Below are positions 45,645 to 54,708 of a stretch of 64,000 nucleotides of DNA, piece by piece. Location: contig NZ_AMRX01000001.1 of the NCBI RefSeq assembly GCF_000300815.1, forward strand, positions 620,001-684,000, given 5' to 3'. Position numbers and translations under genes: made by a program. The stretch's first letter is position 1, and each line of letters opens with the position of its first letter. This stretch comes from Gayadomonas joobiniege G7 (GTDB lineage: Bacteria > Pseudomonadota > Gammaproteobacteria > Enterobacterales > Alteromonadaceae). The notes under the pieces are model-generated. The model was not told the DNA's origin, did no database searches, and saw only the letters and a list, made by a program, of their open reading frames with translations.

Positions 45645-46013
45645 ATGTCTAAAACATTGATAGTGGTTGTGTTATTAGCCGGGGGATTATGGTACGCAAG
45701 CCAACAACCCGAGTTCCAAAAATATACCGATAAAATTGTTGGAGAGGTCTGGCAAACGGCCGAGGATTCAACATTAAAAACTCGTAAATTGGGACCCGAT
45801 CGTTTGTATTATCACTTTTCTGCTCAGCTAGATTCGTGGTCTAAAGGTGCCGCAGAGGCGCTTGAAGAAATATCAGAAGATAAAGAATCTATCGAGTATT
45901 TTCGCGCCAGTTATTGTAAAGAAGCAGTTAATTATCATCCGGTTTTTTCTGAAGATGAGTTAAAAAAGGTTTGCCAAGAAGCCGGTACAACCTTGAATTT
46001 ACTTAACCGCTAA
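45645..46013 (+). CDS. Uncharacterised small exported protein
   Basis: 122 residues from the ATG at 45645. One N-terminal hydrophobic anchor (L-I-V-V-V-L-L-A-G-G-L-W-Y-A), then a charged helical soluble part with two cysteines (A-S-Y-C-K-E-A and K-K-V-C-Q-E-A). No family recognised. Confidence 0.65.
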   Translation: MSKTLIVVVLLAGGLWYASQQPEFQKYTDKIVGEVWQTAEDSTLKTRKLGPDRLYYHFSAQLDSWSKGAAEALEEISEDKESIEYFRASYCKEAVNYHPVFSEDELKKVCQEAGTTLNLLNR

Positions 46014-46127
46014 AAATCTTAATTTGTCATCAAATTATCAATTTATGTTAGTACGCTAATCAGGTTGCAGTGCTAATGGCATGTGACCTGATTGCATATT
46101 ATTACTTAAAATGGAAAAGGATTAATA

Positions 46128-46625
46128 ATGTTTAAAAAAGTACTTTTGGCTTCTGTATTGGCTGCCTCATCATTTTCATCAATGGCAAACTGGGTTGGTG
46201 GATTAAGTTATGTAAATATGTCTGAAGACGATTTAGACCTCAGCGTGGGCGCTTTAGTAGGTTCAATTTCGTACCAAGTAGAGCAAGAAAACGGCTTATC
46301 TATTTTACCAACCTTTAGAGCAGGTTTTGGCATATCAGATGATACTGTATTTGGTGTTGACCTGGAGCTGGACTCTTTTTATGCATTTTCGGTCAGAGGT
46401 CAGTATATGGCATCACCAGAATTGTATCTGTTTGTTGAGCCCTCGTATGCCAATGCAGAATTTACAGCGAGTAGTGGCGGCGTTTCAGAAACGGAAGACG
46501 ATTGGGAGTTTGGTCTTGGTGGTGGGTTAGGCTATAACTTTAGCTCTCAGGCCGCAGTTGAGTTCCAATATGAACAGTACGATGGTACTGATGTGCTAAG
46601 TTTTGGTTTAAAAGTAGATTTTTAA
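46128..46625 (+). CDS. Outer-membrane beta-barrel protein
   Basis: 165 residues. Signal peptide (M-F-K-K-V-L-L-A-S-V-L-A-A-S-S-F-S-S-M-A), then eight amphipathic strands of an OmpA/OprF-barrel-like type with G-L-G-G-G-L-G-Y-N-F and a terminal aromatic residue (L-K-V-D-F). AAAAGGA ribosome site. Function unknown. Confidence 0.82.
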   Translation: MFKKVLLASVLAASSFSSMANWVGGLSYVNMSEDDLDLSVGALVGSISYQVEQENGLSILPTFRAGFGISDDTVFGVDLELDSFYAFSVRGQYMASPELYLFVEPSYANAEFTASSGGVSETEDDWEFGLGGGLGYNFSSQAAVEFQYEQYDGTDVLSFGLKVDF

Positions 46626-46636
46626 AATACTTATAT

Positions 46637-46667
46637 AAATAAGAGAAGCCAGCGGCTTCTCTTATTT
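46637..46667. terminator. Bidirectional terminator
   Basis: AAATAAGAGAAGCC, loop AGC, GGCTTCTCTTATTT: a perfect 14-bp stem between convergent genes, overlapping the yjaG stop codon. Confidence 0.88.
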
Positions 46668-47259
46668 AGTCTAGGCTAACGCCTAGGTTGCTCACGCCTT
46701 CTGCAAGTGCTTGTGCTTTTAGCGTGGCACAGCTTTCTTTGTTAATGTTTTTTAGCGCCTCAAGGCTGTCTAAAAACTCATTTTGAGTGTCTATCTCCCA
46801 TTGCATATGCGGATGAGTCAAGGCTTCTTGGCTATGCTCAACTTCGGCATTCATGATTAACATGCGCTCTATAGTTGCTTGCGAAAGCACCGCCGGTAGG
46901 GTCACTTCTTTGTGTTTGTATTCGTTGTTTTTATCTAGCAGGTTTAGGGTGGTCAGTAAAGCAACTGCGGCATCAATGGCAGCATATAAACCAATGCTTT
47001 CTGATTCTGCGGTTTGCGGGATCGCAGCTTCTAATTTTTCTTGCTGCACTTCCAAGTTAATTTTCAGCTGCTTATTGTATAGGCTTTGCCATAATAAATC
47101 GTTTAGCTTTTGTAATACGCTGACATCACCTTCACCGCTAATTTCTTGATAAAGTTGATAGTTAGGCAACATGCGTTCGATAAGCATTAAGTTAAATGCA
47201 ATTTGTTTTGCCGCAGACAGCGCTCTAATTCGAGCAAAGGTAGAAGGTTTTTTAGTCAT
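46666..47259 (-). CDS. yjaG: YjaG-like protein (DUF416)
   Basis: 197 residues from the ATG at 47259; the frame is open to 47415, but that part is antisense to homology and overlaps the upstream gene. Helical protein with L-S-A-A-K-Q-I-A-F-N-L-M-L-I-E-R-M-L-P-N-Y and Y-A-A-I-D-A-A-V-A-L, the pattern of DUF416. Function unknown. It overlaps the upstream gene by 8 bases. Confidence 0.88.
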   Translation of the reverse strand: MTKKPSTFARIRALSAAKQIAFNLMLIERMLPNYQLYQEISGEGDVSVLQKLNDLLWQSLYNKQLKINLEVQQEKLEAAIPQTAESESIGLYAAIDAAVALLTTLNLLDKNNEYKHKEVTLPAVLSQATIERMLIMNAEVEHSQEALTHPHMQWEIDTQNEFLDSLEALKNINKESCATLKAQALAEGVSNLGVSLD

Positions 47260-47584
47260 TATTATTCTCTTGTTTTTCGGTTTGGCACTGCCAGCAAACT
47301 TCGAATGAGGCAGCGTTTTTTTCTCCGCACTGCGGACAAAACCAATCTTGGCCTTGCTGAGAATGCATTGCTTTTTCGATGATTTCAAGCGCACGGGCTT
47401 GCTCAGAGTGCTCAACGGTGATTTCTATTTGGATATTCGCTGGGAGTTCACCAATTGCGCCAAATAACGACTCACCACTTAGCTGAGCGGTAATGCCATG
47501 CTGCAATAAAAGGCCTTTAATGCAGTGTGCTTGCAGTGAGTTGTCTGTCTGGTATACGAGTGCTTGTTGAGTTTGGTTTGTCAT
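47252..47584 (-). CDS. DUF2007-type protein with zinc ribbon
   Basis: 110 residues. Residues about 8-70 fit the DUF2007 'putative signal transducing' domain (L-V-Y-Q-T-D-N-S-L-Q-A-H-C-I-K-G-L-L). A C-terminal zinc ribbon follows: C-P-Q-C-G then C-W-Q-C. It abuts the coiled-coil gene by one shared base and overlaps yjaG, so the three are probably co-translated. Confidence 0.8.
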   Translation of the reverse strand: MTNQTQQALVYQTDNSLQAHCIKGLLLQHGITAQLSGESLFGAIGELPANIQIEITVEHSEQARALEIIEKAMHSQQGQDWFCPQCGEKNAASFEVCWQCQTEKQENNND

Positions 47585-48495
47585 TAGCTTTGTAATTTAT
47601 CCAGTTGTGTTTGCAAGCTTTGATTGAGCTTTTTGAGATCTTTATTTTCTAAACTTAGTTTGCTCATTTTTTGTTTAGCTTTTTCATCTGTTAATCTAAC
47701 TTGTTGGATTGCTTCAGAAAGCCGAGCCTGTAATGTACTGATTTCTTGATTTAGTACTTTAATTTCACGCTCTTGTTTTAGTTGTTGCTTACGCGCTTCG
47801 TTCAGTTGATATGATGACTCTTCTTGCAGCCGAGTAAAGGCAGACTGGCTTTCTTTTTGGCTGCGTGCGAGTTCTCGCGTTAAAGCGGCATTCTCATCAG
47901 CGAGTTTGCTTTTTACACTTTCCAACTCCTGAACCAGTTGCGAGCGTTCGTCCAGCTGGTTCTGACGCCAATTAAGTTGATTGGTTAAATCGTCTAAATG
48001 TAGCTTTTTATCTGACTCTAAACTTTTTACTTTTTGTTCGGTAGATTTTAATTGGCTTTGTAAAAGTTTTTGTTGTTCGCTGCTTTGTTTAACTTGCTGC
48101 TCCAGGCTTTGACAGACTTGTGCCAATTCTTGGTTTTTTATTTGCTGCTCTTGCAGTTGCGACGCTAAACTTTGTTGTTTTTGCTGAGCTTGGTGCTCAA
48201 TGACGGCTATCTTTTGTTTTAGATCGGCGCTTTCTTGTTTATAAATTTGTACTAAACGAGTGCAGCTTGCAGAGATTTGACTACGGATATGCTCAAAGTC
48301 TTTTTCTAACATATTTTGTAGTGTTTTAAGCTCAGCATCCGCATTTAAACCTGTTTGGTATTGAGACCAAATTTGCTGGCATAGGGGCAGCTCTGAGGCT
48401 TCAAATACTTCCGCAAAGTGGTTGCTTTCGACAGCCACTCCCTGAGTTTGCAATTTTAGCCCATATTCAATGACCTTGTTCCTAAAGTTACTCAT
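47584..48495 (-). CDS. Coiled-coil protein, unknown function
   Basis: 303 residues. The first 90 are ordinary helical sequence; from about 90 to the end it is an almost unbroken coiled coil rich in Gln, Lys, Glu and Ser (Q-L-Q-E-Q-Q-I-K-N-Q-E-L). No signal peptide. Resembles KfrA-type plasmid/chromosome proteins in general build (short N-terminal part plus long coil), but I saw no clear DNA-binding motif. Confidence 0.7.
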   Translation of the reverse strand: MSNFRNKVIEYGLKLQTQGVAVESNHFAEVFEASELPLCQQIWSQYQTGLNADAELKTLQNMLEKDFEHIRSQISASCTRLVQIYKQESADLKQKIAVIEHQAQQKQQSLASQLQEQQIKNQELAQVCQSLEQQVKQSSEQQKLLQSQLKSTEQKVKSLESDKKLHLDDLTNQLNWRQNQLDERSQLVQELESVKSKLADENAALTRELARSQKESQSAFTRLQEESSYQLNEARKQQLKQEREIKVLNQEISTLQARLSEAIQQVRLTDEKAKQKMSKLSLENKDLKKLNQSLQTQLDKLQS

Positions 48496-48601
48496 TTAAT
48501 GACTCCTTGCTAGAGCAGGTTAGAATCGCTGGGTTCAGCGGCAACTAAGATAACGTTTTAAGCATAGTACACTTAAGTGTTTTATCATGTCACCGACCGC
48601 T

Positions 48602-49066
48602 TCACACTTTATATACAGGGGCTTTAAAATCAGTTAAACGATTAGCTTCGTCTAACACAAGTTCTTTAAAGTCAGCTTCGTGTTGCCAACGCTCCATATC
48701 TTGTCGCATCCGGTCTTTTTTGGCGAGCTGCTTTCGCTCATCCAAAATAGCAAGGTGTTTAATTTTATCGTTCAAAGCATGAATCGACGGGTATTGTTGT
48801 CTATAGTCAGCTTGTTGAGCATCGGATAAGTGGTCTAACAATACGGTTAAACGTAAAACACCTTCACTAATTTCACACTGTTCTTCTTTCATGGCGCTGC
48901 TAATGGTGCGGATGCTTTCTTCTAATCGCTGATTTCGCTGGTTGACCTTTTGCTCTGCCGCTTGTTTTTGTTGTTTTAATTGAAACAACAATTTACCCGC
49001 GTAAAAAGCTAATCCAGCTAAAATAAGAATGGCTGCAATAATTAACAAAATAAGCGTGCTCGACAT
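48602..49066 (-). CDS. DUF2489 membrane-anchored protein
   Basis: 154 residues. One N-terminal membrane helix (residues 4-28) and a helical cytoplasmic part; C-E-I-S-E-G-V-L-R-L-T-V-L-L-D-H-L is a DUF2489-type stretch. It starts 3 bp after the yihI stop, and this pair is conserved in related genomes as I recall. Function unknown. Confidence 0.8.
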   Translation of the reverse strand: MSSTLILLIIAAILILAGLAFYAGKLLFQLKQQKQAAEQKVNQRNQRLEESIRTISSAMKEEQCEISEGVLRLTVLLDHLSDAQQADYRQQYPSIHALNDKIKHLAILDERKQLAKKDRMRQDMERWQHEADFKELVLDEANRLTDFKAPVYKV

Positions 49067-49069
49067 GCT

Positions 49070-49603
49070 TTACTCCTTAGGGTAACTATTTTCAAAGGCG
49101 TCTAATAGGGCTTCATCCTCGTCTAATGTTTCGTCGCTAATACCTAGTTTTTCGGTTAACCAAGCATGTCTATCCTGCTGTTTATTAAAGTAAGCTAGCG
49201 CTTGGGCATCAAGCTGTTCTTCGTTATCTAATTTATCTAGAATACTTTGTAAACGGGGATCTGCTTCGATCTGCTCTAGCTCTTGCCAATACTGAGTGCT
49301 TTTGTCCTCTTTTTTAGAGGCTTTTTTTACACTTGCCTGAGGTTTAGGTGCTTCAGTTTTTTCTGGTTCAGGTTTAGCCACAGGTACAGTTAAAGGGACA
49401 GGTTTTTTACTGCCAACTCTAGGATCCTTTTTATTGTCAGAAGTTGCCTGTGCATTTGTATTTTGTGTGACCGAATGGCGTGAGCCTGATTTTTGGCCTT
49501 TGCGTTGTTGGCTTTTTTTGGCTTGTTTATCTAACGGTTTGCCTTTATCTGATTTGGCAACTCCGATTGCACCGGGTTTACGGCTTTTTTTCATTCGCGT
49601 CAT
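49070..49603 (-). CDS. yihI: Der GTPase-activating protein YihI
   Basis: 177 residues. Highly basic, low-complexity N-terminal half (K-K-S-R-K-P-G, then K-K-S-Q-Q-R-K-G) and an acidic helical C-terminal half (L-D-K-L-D-N-E-E-Q-L-D-A, then D-E-D-E-A-L-L-D-A-F). This two-part build is characteristic of YihI, which tunes the ribosome-assembly GTPase Der. Confidence 0.9.
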   Translation of the reverse strand: MTRMKKSRKPGAIGVAKSDKGKPLDKQAKKSQQRKGQKSGSRHSVTQNTNAQATSDNKKDPRVGSKKPVPLTVPVAKPEPEKTEAPKPQASVKKASKKEDKSTQYWQELEQIEADPRLQSILDKLDNEEQLDAQALAYFNKQQDRHAWLTEKLGISDETLDEDEALLDAFENSYPKE

Positions 49604-49683
49604 GTGATTAGAGCTCTGGCAATAATTAAAAAATGAATTTTAACACGCTTGGGTAACAGTAAGCGATAGATGCAAAAGAAAAT

Positions 49684-49701
49684 AAGCGGCGAATGCCGCT
49701 T
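49684..49701 (-). terminator. Hairpin, probable minus-strand terminator
   Basis: AAGCGGC, loop of four, GCCGCTT. On the minus strand it is followed by ATTTTCTTTT. It would stop transcripts coming from the cytochrome c4 gene before yihI. Confidence 0.6.
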
Positions 49702-49939
49702 TTTGAAAGAGTATAATAGCTGATTCCCGATCCTTGTGAAGTGTGGCTGCCCTAGCCGAGTTCCTATTTTTGTTGATTCTTCCTTGTTATATTTATTATT
49801 GTTGTAATTTTTTATTATTCTTATTAACTCGTCCATCCATGACTTCAATTTGTCCAATAAATTGATTTCCTAGGCTTTATCTTCCTGACGCCGAGTATAC
49901 TAGACAGTTAGTTTGACACTTGTATTAAACAAATGTGTC

Positions 49940-49968
49940 AGAAACTTTATACCTGAGATAAAGTTTCT
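49940..49968 (-). terminator. Hairpin just after cytochrome c4
   Basis: AGAAACTTTAT and ATAAAGTTTCT pair perfectly over 11 bp with a 7-base loop, 10 bp beyond the c4 stop. No strong T run, so it may stabilise the mRNA end rather than terminate. Confidence 0.55.
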
Positions 49969-49977
49969 GCAAGTTTT

Positions 49978-50604
49978 TTAGTGTAATCCGCTAATATAAT
50001 GTGACAGCACTTCAATATCTTTATCTGACATCTTGCTCGCAATGTCGCGCATCATGCCGTTTAAGTCATTGTAGCGCTCACCACTTCTAAAGGCTTTTAA
50101 TTGGTTCGCAATATAGTCTGGGTGTTGGCCAGATAATTTCGGGAAACCGGCTAAGCCCATGCCTTGGCCATTAGGACCATGACAGGCAGTACATCCAGGC
50201 AAACCGCGTTTGGCATCACCCGCGCGATAAAGTTTTTGGCCTGCTGCAACATATTCTTCTGGTGTCGAACCTGGCGTTCCTTTTTGCTCAGAAAAATAAA
50301 CAGCTAAGTCTTTCATATCTTGGTCATTTAAACCAGCGACCATACCGGCCATAATCGCATTTGGGCGTCCATCTTCAGCGGTCGCGCCGGCTTTAAAGTT
50401 TTTTAATTGTTTGTAAAGATACTCAGGGCTTTGACCCGCCAGTTTAGGGTTGGCAGGAATAACGCTGTTGCCGTCGGCATTATGACAAGCGGCACAGGTA
50501 ACTGATTTGGTTTTTCCGGCCTGCGCGTCTCCGTCAATTGTTGAGGCCTGGCTTGTCGCACTTAGGCCAACAAACATGGCTAAAGCAATTGCACTTTTCT
50601 TCAT
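49978..50604 (-). CDS. Cytochrome c4, dihaem
   Basis: 208 residues. Signal peptide (A-L-A-M-F-V-G-L-S-A-T-S-Q-A-S), then two homologous cytochrome c domains with C-A-A-C-H (about residue 36) and C-T-A-C-H (about 139). Met ligands lie in A-I-M-A-G-M-V and G-M-M-R-D-I. Periplasmic electron carrier to terminal oxidases. Confidence 0.94.
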   Translation of the reverse strand: MKKSAIALAMFVGLSATSQASTIDGDAQAGKTKSVTCAACHNADGNSVIPANPKLAGQSPEYLYKQLKNFKAGATAEDGRPNAIMAGMVAGLNDQDMKDLAVYFSEQKGTPGSTPEEYVAAGQKLYRAGDAKRGLPGCTACHGPNGQGMGLAGFPKLSGQHPDYIANQLKAFRSGERYNDLNGMMRDIASKMSDKDIEVLSHYISGLH

Positions 50605-50740
50605 GGCTGTGATTCTCGTTTGTGTTATTTAAATCTGTTGTAAAGGCTATCTAATTATTATAGATAAAATATTGCCCTATTTTACACAATTAACGTGCGG
50701 GTGAAAGCACATCCGAGCAGGATTTGACCTAAAACAAACT

Positions 50741-51142
50741 TTATTCCATAAAGATCAGCAAATAAAGGTGACCACCCCAGACGATCATCGCCGTTAATAA
50801 ACTTAATGCTACAGCGGCAGATGCCATATCTTTGGCACGACCAGCGAGTTTATGATGCTCTAAACTAATGCGATCGACCGTCGCCTCAATGGCTGAATTT
50901 AGTAACTCCACAATTAAAACTAAAATTAAAACCGAAACAAGCGCAACAAATCGAGTCAGTGAGTCACTGGTAAAAAATGCCAGTGGTATTAACACTAAAA
51001 CCAAAATAAGTTCTTGCCGGAATGCTGCTTCGTGTTTAAAAGCGGCTTTTAAGCCTTTAAATGAGCAAGTGGCTGCATTTATAACGCGCGAAAAGCCTGT
51101 CCCGTTTGGTTTAAAAGTTTTGGCTGTGCTTTTTTGATTCAT
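50741..51142 (-). CDS. dgkA: Diacylglycerol kinase DgkA
   Basis: 133 residues, small three-helix membrane kinase that recycles diacylglycerol to phosphatidic acid. Signature E-L-L-N-S-A-I-E-A-T-V-D-R-I-S near the middle and A-F-R-Q-E-L at the first interface. The N-terminus is about 12 residues longer than E. coli DgkA. Confidence 0.95.
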   Translation of the reverse strand: MNQKSTAKTFKPNGTGFSRVINAATCSFKGLKAAFKHEAAFRQELILVLVLIPLAFFTSDSLTRFVALVSVLILVLIVELLNSAIEATVDRISLEHHKLAGRAKDMASAAVALSLLTAMIVWGGHLYLLIFME

Positions 51143-51241
51143 CTTAGGTATTCTAGTGATTAAAAAACCATACTAGTTTCGATGATCTGGACATGGGTTA
51201 CAATAAAAGTTTAATGACATTGTCATGACAAGGGGGCGCAT

Positions 51242-51850
51242 ATTAGCCAAGCATTTTTAGTACCTGCAAAGTTTTGCGAGGTTGAAGAGACAATTAAAAA
51301 TAGTCGTTTTATTACTCAAATCTTTAAGGTGACAGATGCAGAACATGCTCGCCAGATCATCGCTCAACAAAAAGAAACTTATGCCGATGCGCGCCATGTA
51401 TGCAGTGCGTTTGTCGCCGGCCCGCCAAGTGACTCAGCGCAATACGGTTTTTCAGACGATGGTGAGCCGGGCGGGACGGCAGGTAAACCCATGTTCGCTG
51501 TTTTGCAAGGGGCAGGGCTGGGGCATGTACTGGCCATATCTATTCGTTATTTTGGCGGCATTAAACTGGGTACTGGTGGTTTGGTTAAGGCATATGCCGG
51601 TGGTGTAAAAAAGGGTCTACTTGAGTTAAAAACTGAGCAAATGGTTCCTATGCATGACTATCGTCTGGTTTGCGGGTATCATCATTTAGATCGCATCGAA
51701 TATTGGCTAAATGAACTTGATGGTCATATTTTAGATACTGAGTACTCAGATAAACTTGTGATTAAGCTAGCGTTAAGTGAAGCTAGTTATGATCATTTAC
51801 AAAACAAACTCAATGATCTGCAGTTGCAGCTGCAGGCATCGGACGCTTAA
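51242..51850 (+). CDS. yigZ: YigZ/IMPACT family protein, apparent ATT start
   Basis: Homology begins I/M-S-Q-A-F-L-V-P-A-K-F-C-E-V-E-E-T-I-K-N, then S-R-F-I-T, the usual YigZ start, so the initiator codon appears to be ATT at 51242 with AGGGGG at ideal distance. There is no ATG, GTG or TTG in frame between it and the stop at 51217. The first common start is GTG 51329, which would lose 29 conserved residues. Central motif F-S-D-D-G-E-P-G-G-T-A-G-K-P and R-Y-F-G-G-I-K-L-G-T-G-G-L. 202 residues in all, family-normal length. Confidence 0.85.
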   Translation: MSQAFLVPAKFCEVEETIKNSRFITQIFKVTDAEHARQIIAQQKETYADARHVCSAFVAGPPSDSAQYGFSDDGEPGGTAGKPMFAVLQGAGLGHVLAISIRYFGGIKLGTGGLVKAYAGGVKKGLLELKTEQMVPMHDYRLVCGYHHLDRIEYWLNELDGHILDTEYSDKLVIKLALSEASYDHLQNKLNDLQLQLQASDA

Positions 51851-51857
51851 ACTTTTT

Positions 51858-53309
51858 ATGAAATATCGCGCAATAATAAGAATATTAGGCATTTTGGTGG
51901 GTATATTCAGCTTTACTATGCTGCCACCCGCTTTAGTGTCGTTAATTTATAAAGATGGCGGTGGTTTAGCTTTTATTTTGGCTTTTATCGTGAGTTTAAT
52001 TTGTGGTTTGTTTTTATGGTATCCCAACCGCAAACAGGTTAGTGAATTAAAAGCACGAGAAGGATTTTTAATTGTGGTGCTGTTTTGGGTCGTGCTGGGC
52101 TTAGCCGGGGCTTTGCCTTTTGCATTTTTAGATTCGCCGAGTATTAGTACACCCGATGCAATATTTGAGAGTTTTTCTGGTTTAACCACTACAGGGGCTA
52201 CCGTTTTAACCGGTTTAGATTTTTACCCTAAAGCGGTACTTTTTTATCGCCAGCAATTACAGTGGTTCGGTGGTATGGGGATCATTGTATTGGCGGTGGC
52301 CATTTTGCCTATGTTAGGCGTTGGTGGTTTGCAGTTGTATAGAGCCGAAATTCCAGGCCCAGTAAAAGATTCAAAAATGACACCTCGTATTGCTGATACA
52401 GCTAAACATTTGTGGTTTATTTATTTATCTATCACTGTACTCTGTACCTTAGCCTATTGGGCTGCGGGCATGAGTTTTTTTGATGCCATTTGCCATGCAT
52501 TTTCAACCATTGCGATAGGTGGGTTTTCGACCCATGATGCCAGTATGGGGTATTTTGATAACCCGGTGATCAGTTGGATTTGCATCGTATTTTTAATTAT
52601 TTCGAGTGTTAACTTTGCGCTGCACTACGGGGTTATCAAAAGCCGTAATATCTTAAATTATTTTAAAGATACTGAGTTTAAAGCTTTTTTGGCTATTCAG
52701 GGTTTAGTGTTATTAATCTGTTTTGTTATTTTGTGGTCTCAAAGTGTTTATTCAACCCCTGAAAAAGCCTTTAACGAAGCCGCATTTCAGGCGGTTTCTT
52801 ACGCATCTACAGCCGGGTTTGCGACTGAAGATGCTTCTGCATGGCCGCTGTTTTTACCTATTTTATTAATCTTTTCTAGTTTTATTGGCGGCTGCGCTGG
52901 CTCAACTGGCGGTGGTTTAAAAGTTGTGCGGGTTGTTTTGCTTTATTTGCAAGGACTACGAGAACTAAACCGTTTGGTTCATCCTAAAGCCGTTTTTTCA
53001 ATTAAGTTAGGACGACGCGCGTTGCCTGATCGGGTGGTTGATGCAGTTTGGGGATTTTTCTCAGCTTATGCGCTGGTTTTTGTAGTGATAATGATCACCT
53101 GTATTGCCTGTGGTCTAGATGATCTCACGGCGTTTTCAGCAACAGCAGCTTGTTTAAATAACTTAGGCCCAGGGTTGGGCGAGGTCGCTAGTAATTATGC
53201 CGATATTCCGTCTTCAGCCAAATTGACTTTAGTGATTGCAATGTTGTTTGGCCGCTTAGAGGTATTTACGTTATTAGTATTGTTCACACCAACTTTCTGG
53301 CGCTCTTAA
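51858..53309 (+). CDS. trkH: Potassium uptake protein TrkH
   Basis: 483 residues from the ATG at 51858. Four membrane-pore-membrane repeats with selectivity loops ([25 protein letters not shown] and L-N-N-L-G-P-G-L-G). Inner-membrane K+ channel subunit gated by TrkA. The convergent trkA gene overlaps its end by 4 bases. Confidence 0.96.
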   Translation: MKYRAIIRILGILVGIFSFTMLPPALVSLIYKDGGGLAFILAFIVSLICGLFLWYPNRKQVSELKAREGFLIVVLFWVVLGLAGALPFAFLDSPSISTPDAIFESFSGLTTTGATVLTGLDFYPKAVLFYRQQLQWFGGMGIIVLAVAILPMLGVGGLQLYRAEIPGPVKDSKMTPRIADTAKHLWFIYLSITVLCTLAYWAAGMSFFDAICHAFSTIAIGGFSTHDASMGYFDNPVISWICIVFLIISSVNFALHYGVIKSRNILNYFKDTEFKAFLAIQGLVLLICFVILWSQSVYSTPEKAFNEAAFQAVSYASTAGFATEDASAWPLFLPILLIFSSFIGGCAGSTGGGLKVVRVVLLYLQGLRELNRLVHPKAVFSIKLGRRALPDRVVDAVWGFFSAYALVFVVIMITCIACGLDDLTAFSATAACLNNLGPGLGEVASNYADIPSSAKLTLVIAMLFGRLEVFTLLVLFTPTFWRS

Positions 53310-54691
53310 AAGAAGATCGCCGAAGGTTGGAAGAGTTTTTCAACGTCGCTAATGTGATTTTTTTCGACTAAAAATAAAACCACATGGTCATTTGATTCAA
53401 TAACAGTATTGTTGTGGGCGATAATCACTTCATCTTTGCGCACAATTGCACCAATTGTAGTGCCTGGTGGTAATCTAATATCTTTTATCTGTCGGCCGAC
53501 TACTTTAGACGTTTCTTTGTCGCCGTGGGCAATGGCTTCAATGGCTTCAGCGGCACCGCGTCGTAACGAGTAAACATTCACAATGTCGCCTTTACGAACA
53601 TAGGTTAAAAGCGCCGAAATGGTGGCTTGTTGTGGCGAGATTGCTATATCTATTTCACCGCCCTGAACTAAATCAACATAAGCGGAATGTTGAATCAGAA
53701 CCATAGTTTTTTGTGCACCTAGTCGTTTAGCTAACATAGCGGCCATGATATTGGCTTCATCGTCGTTGGTTACGGCGATAAAAACATCGACTTGCTCTAT
53801 ATGTTCTTCATTTAACAGCTCAGGATCTGAGGCATCGCCGCAAAATACTATGGTGTTTTCTAAATGTTCGGAGAGATAGGCGGCACGTTCAGGGTTGCGC
53901 TCAATAAGTTTAACTCTGTGGGTCGTTTCTAATTGTCGGGCTAAACCTTCACCTATGTTACCACCTCCAGCAATCATAATGCGTTTATAAGAGGCTTCTA
54001 ACTTTTGCAGCTCGCTCATGACAGCGCGTATATGTTTAGTGGCGGCAATAAAAAATACTTCGTCATCGGCTTCGATGACTGTCGTTCCGAGTGGTTTAAT
54101 GGGCCGGCCACGTCGATAAATAGCCGCCACCCGGGTATCTACGTTTGGCATATGTTCACGTAGCGCAGACAGCGCATGACCCACTAACATACCGCCATAA
54201 TAAGCTTTAACCGCGACTAAGCTGGCTTTGCCGCCGGCGAACCCCATTACTTGTAATGCGCCTGGGTAGTCAATGAGCCGTTTTATGTACTTAGTGACTA
54301 GCTGCTCAGGTGAAATAATATTATCGACCGGCATATCATGGTTATGAAACAGCTGAGTTCGGTATTTGGTGTACTGGTGAGAACGGATACGGGCAATTTT
54401 ATTTGGGGTATGAAACAGGGTATAAGCAACTTGGCACGCCACCATATTGGTTTCGTCGCTGTTGGTCACAGCAACCAATAAATCAGCATCTTCAGCCCCG
54501 GCGCGTTTGAGTACATCTGGGTGACTGGCATGGCCGTTAATCACTTGGATATCCAGCTTGTCCTGTAGTTCGCGTAGCCGAATAGAGTTATTGTCGACCA
54601 GTGTAATATCGTTTTTATTTTTATTTTCGCCAACCAGATTTTCGGCTAAAGTAGCGCCAACCTGACCAGCACCTAATATTATAATTTTCAT
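53306..54691 (-). CDS. trkA: Trk system regulatory protein TrkA
   Basis: 461 residues: two RCK_N (Rossmann) and two RCK_C domains. Nucleotide-binding loops G-A-G-Q-V-G at residue 7 and G-G-G-N-I-G near 240. Cytoplasmic gating ring of the K+ uptake system. It lies downstream of rsmB, the common gammaproteobacterial order, and faces trkH tail to tail. Confidence 0.97.
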   Translation of the reverse strand: MKIIILGAGQVGATLAENLVGENKNKNDITLVDNNSIRLRELQDKLDIQVINGHASHPDVLKRAGAEDADLLVAVTNSDETNMVACQVAYTLFHTPNKIARIRSHQYTKYRTQLFHNHDMPVDNIISPEQLVTKYIKRLIDYPGALQVMGFAGGKASLVAVKAYYGGMLVGHALSALREHMPNVDTRVAAIYRRGRPIKPLGTTVIEADDEVFFIAATKHIRAVMSELQKLEASYKRIMIAGGGNIGEGLARQLETTHRVKLIERNPERAAYLSEHLENTIVFCGDASDPELLNEEHIEQVDVFIAVTNDDEANIMAAMLAKRLGAQKTMVLIQHSAYVDLVQGGEIDIAISPQQATISALLTYVRKGDIVNVYSLRRGAAEAIEAIAHGDKETSKVVGRQIKDIRLPPGTTIGAIVRKDEVIIAHNNTVIESNDHVVLFLVEKNHISDVEKLFQPSAIFF

Positions 54692-54708
54692 ACCCTGTTT
54701 GCTCTTTG

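Larger units (their letters stand above)
49604..49977. other. 374-bp gene-free interval with two hairpins
   Basis: Between yihI and cytochrome c4. An 85-codon frame exists at 49600-49857 on the minus strand but lacks gene character. Besides the two hairpins listed separately I see nothing else. Confidence 0.5.

Noticed and set aside
46327-46530. Second plus-strand frame inside the beta-barrel gene
   Set aside because: Out-of-frame shadow; the signal peptide and barrel pattern belong to the longer frame.
49600-49857. 85-codon minus-strand frame upstream of yihI
   Set aside because: Low-complexity N-terminus (K-N-Y-N-N-N-K-Y-N-K), a hairpin inside it, no homology I know and no ribosome site; better seen as non-coding.
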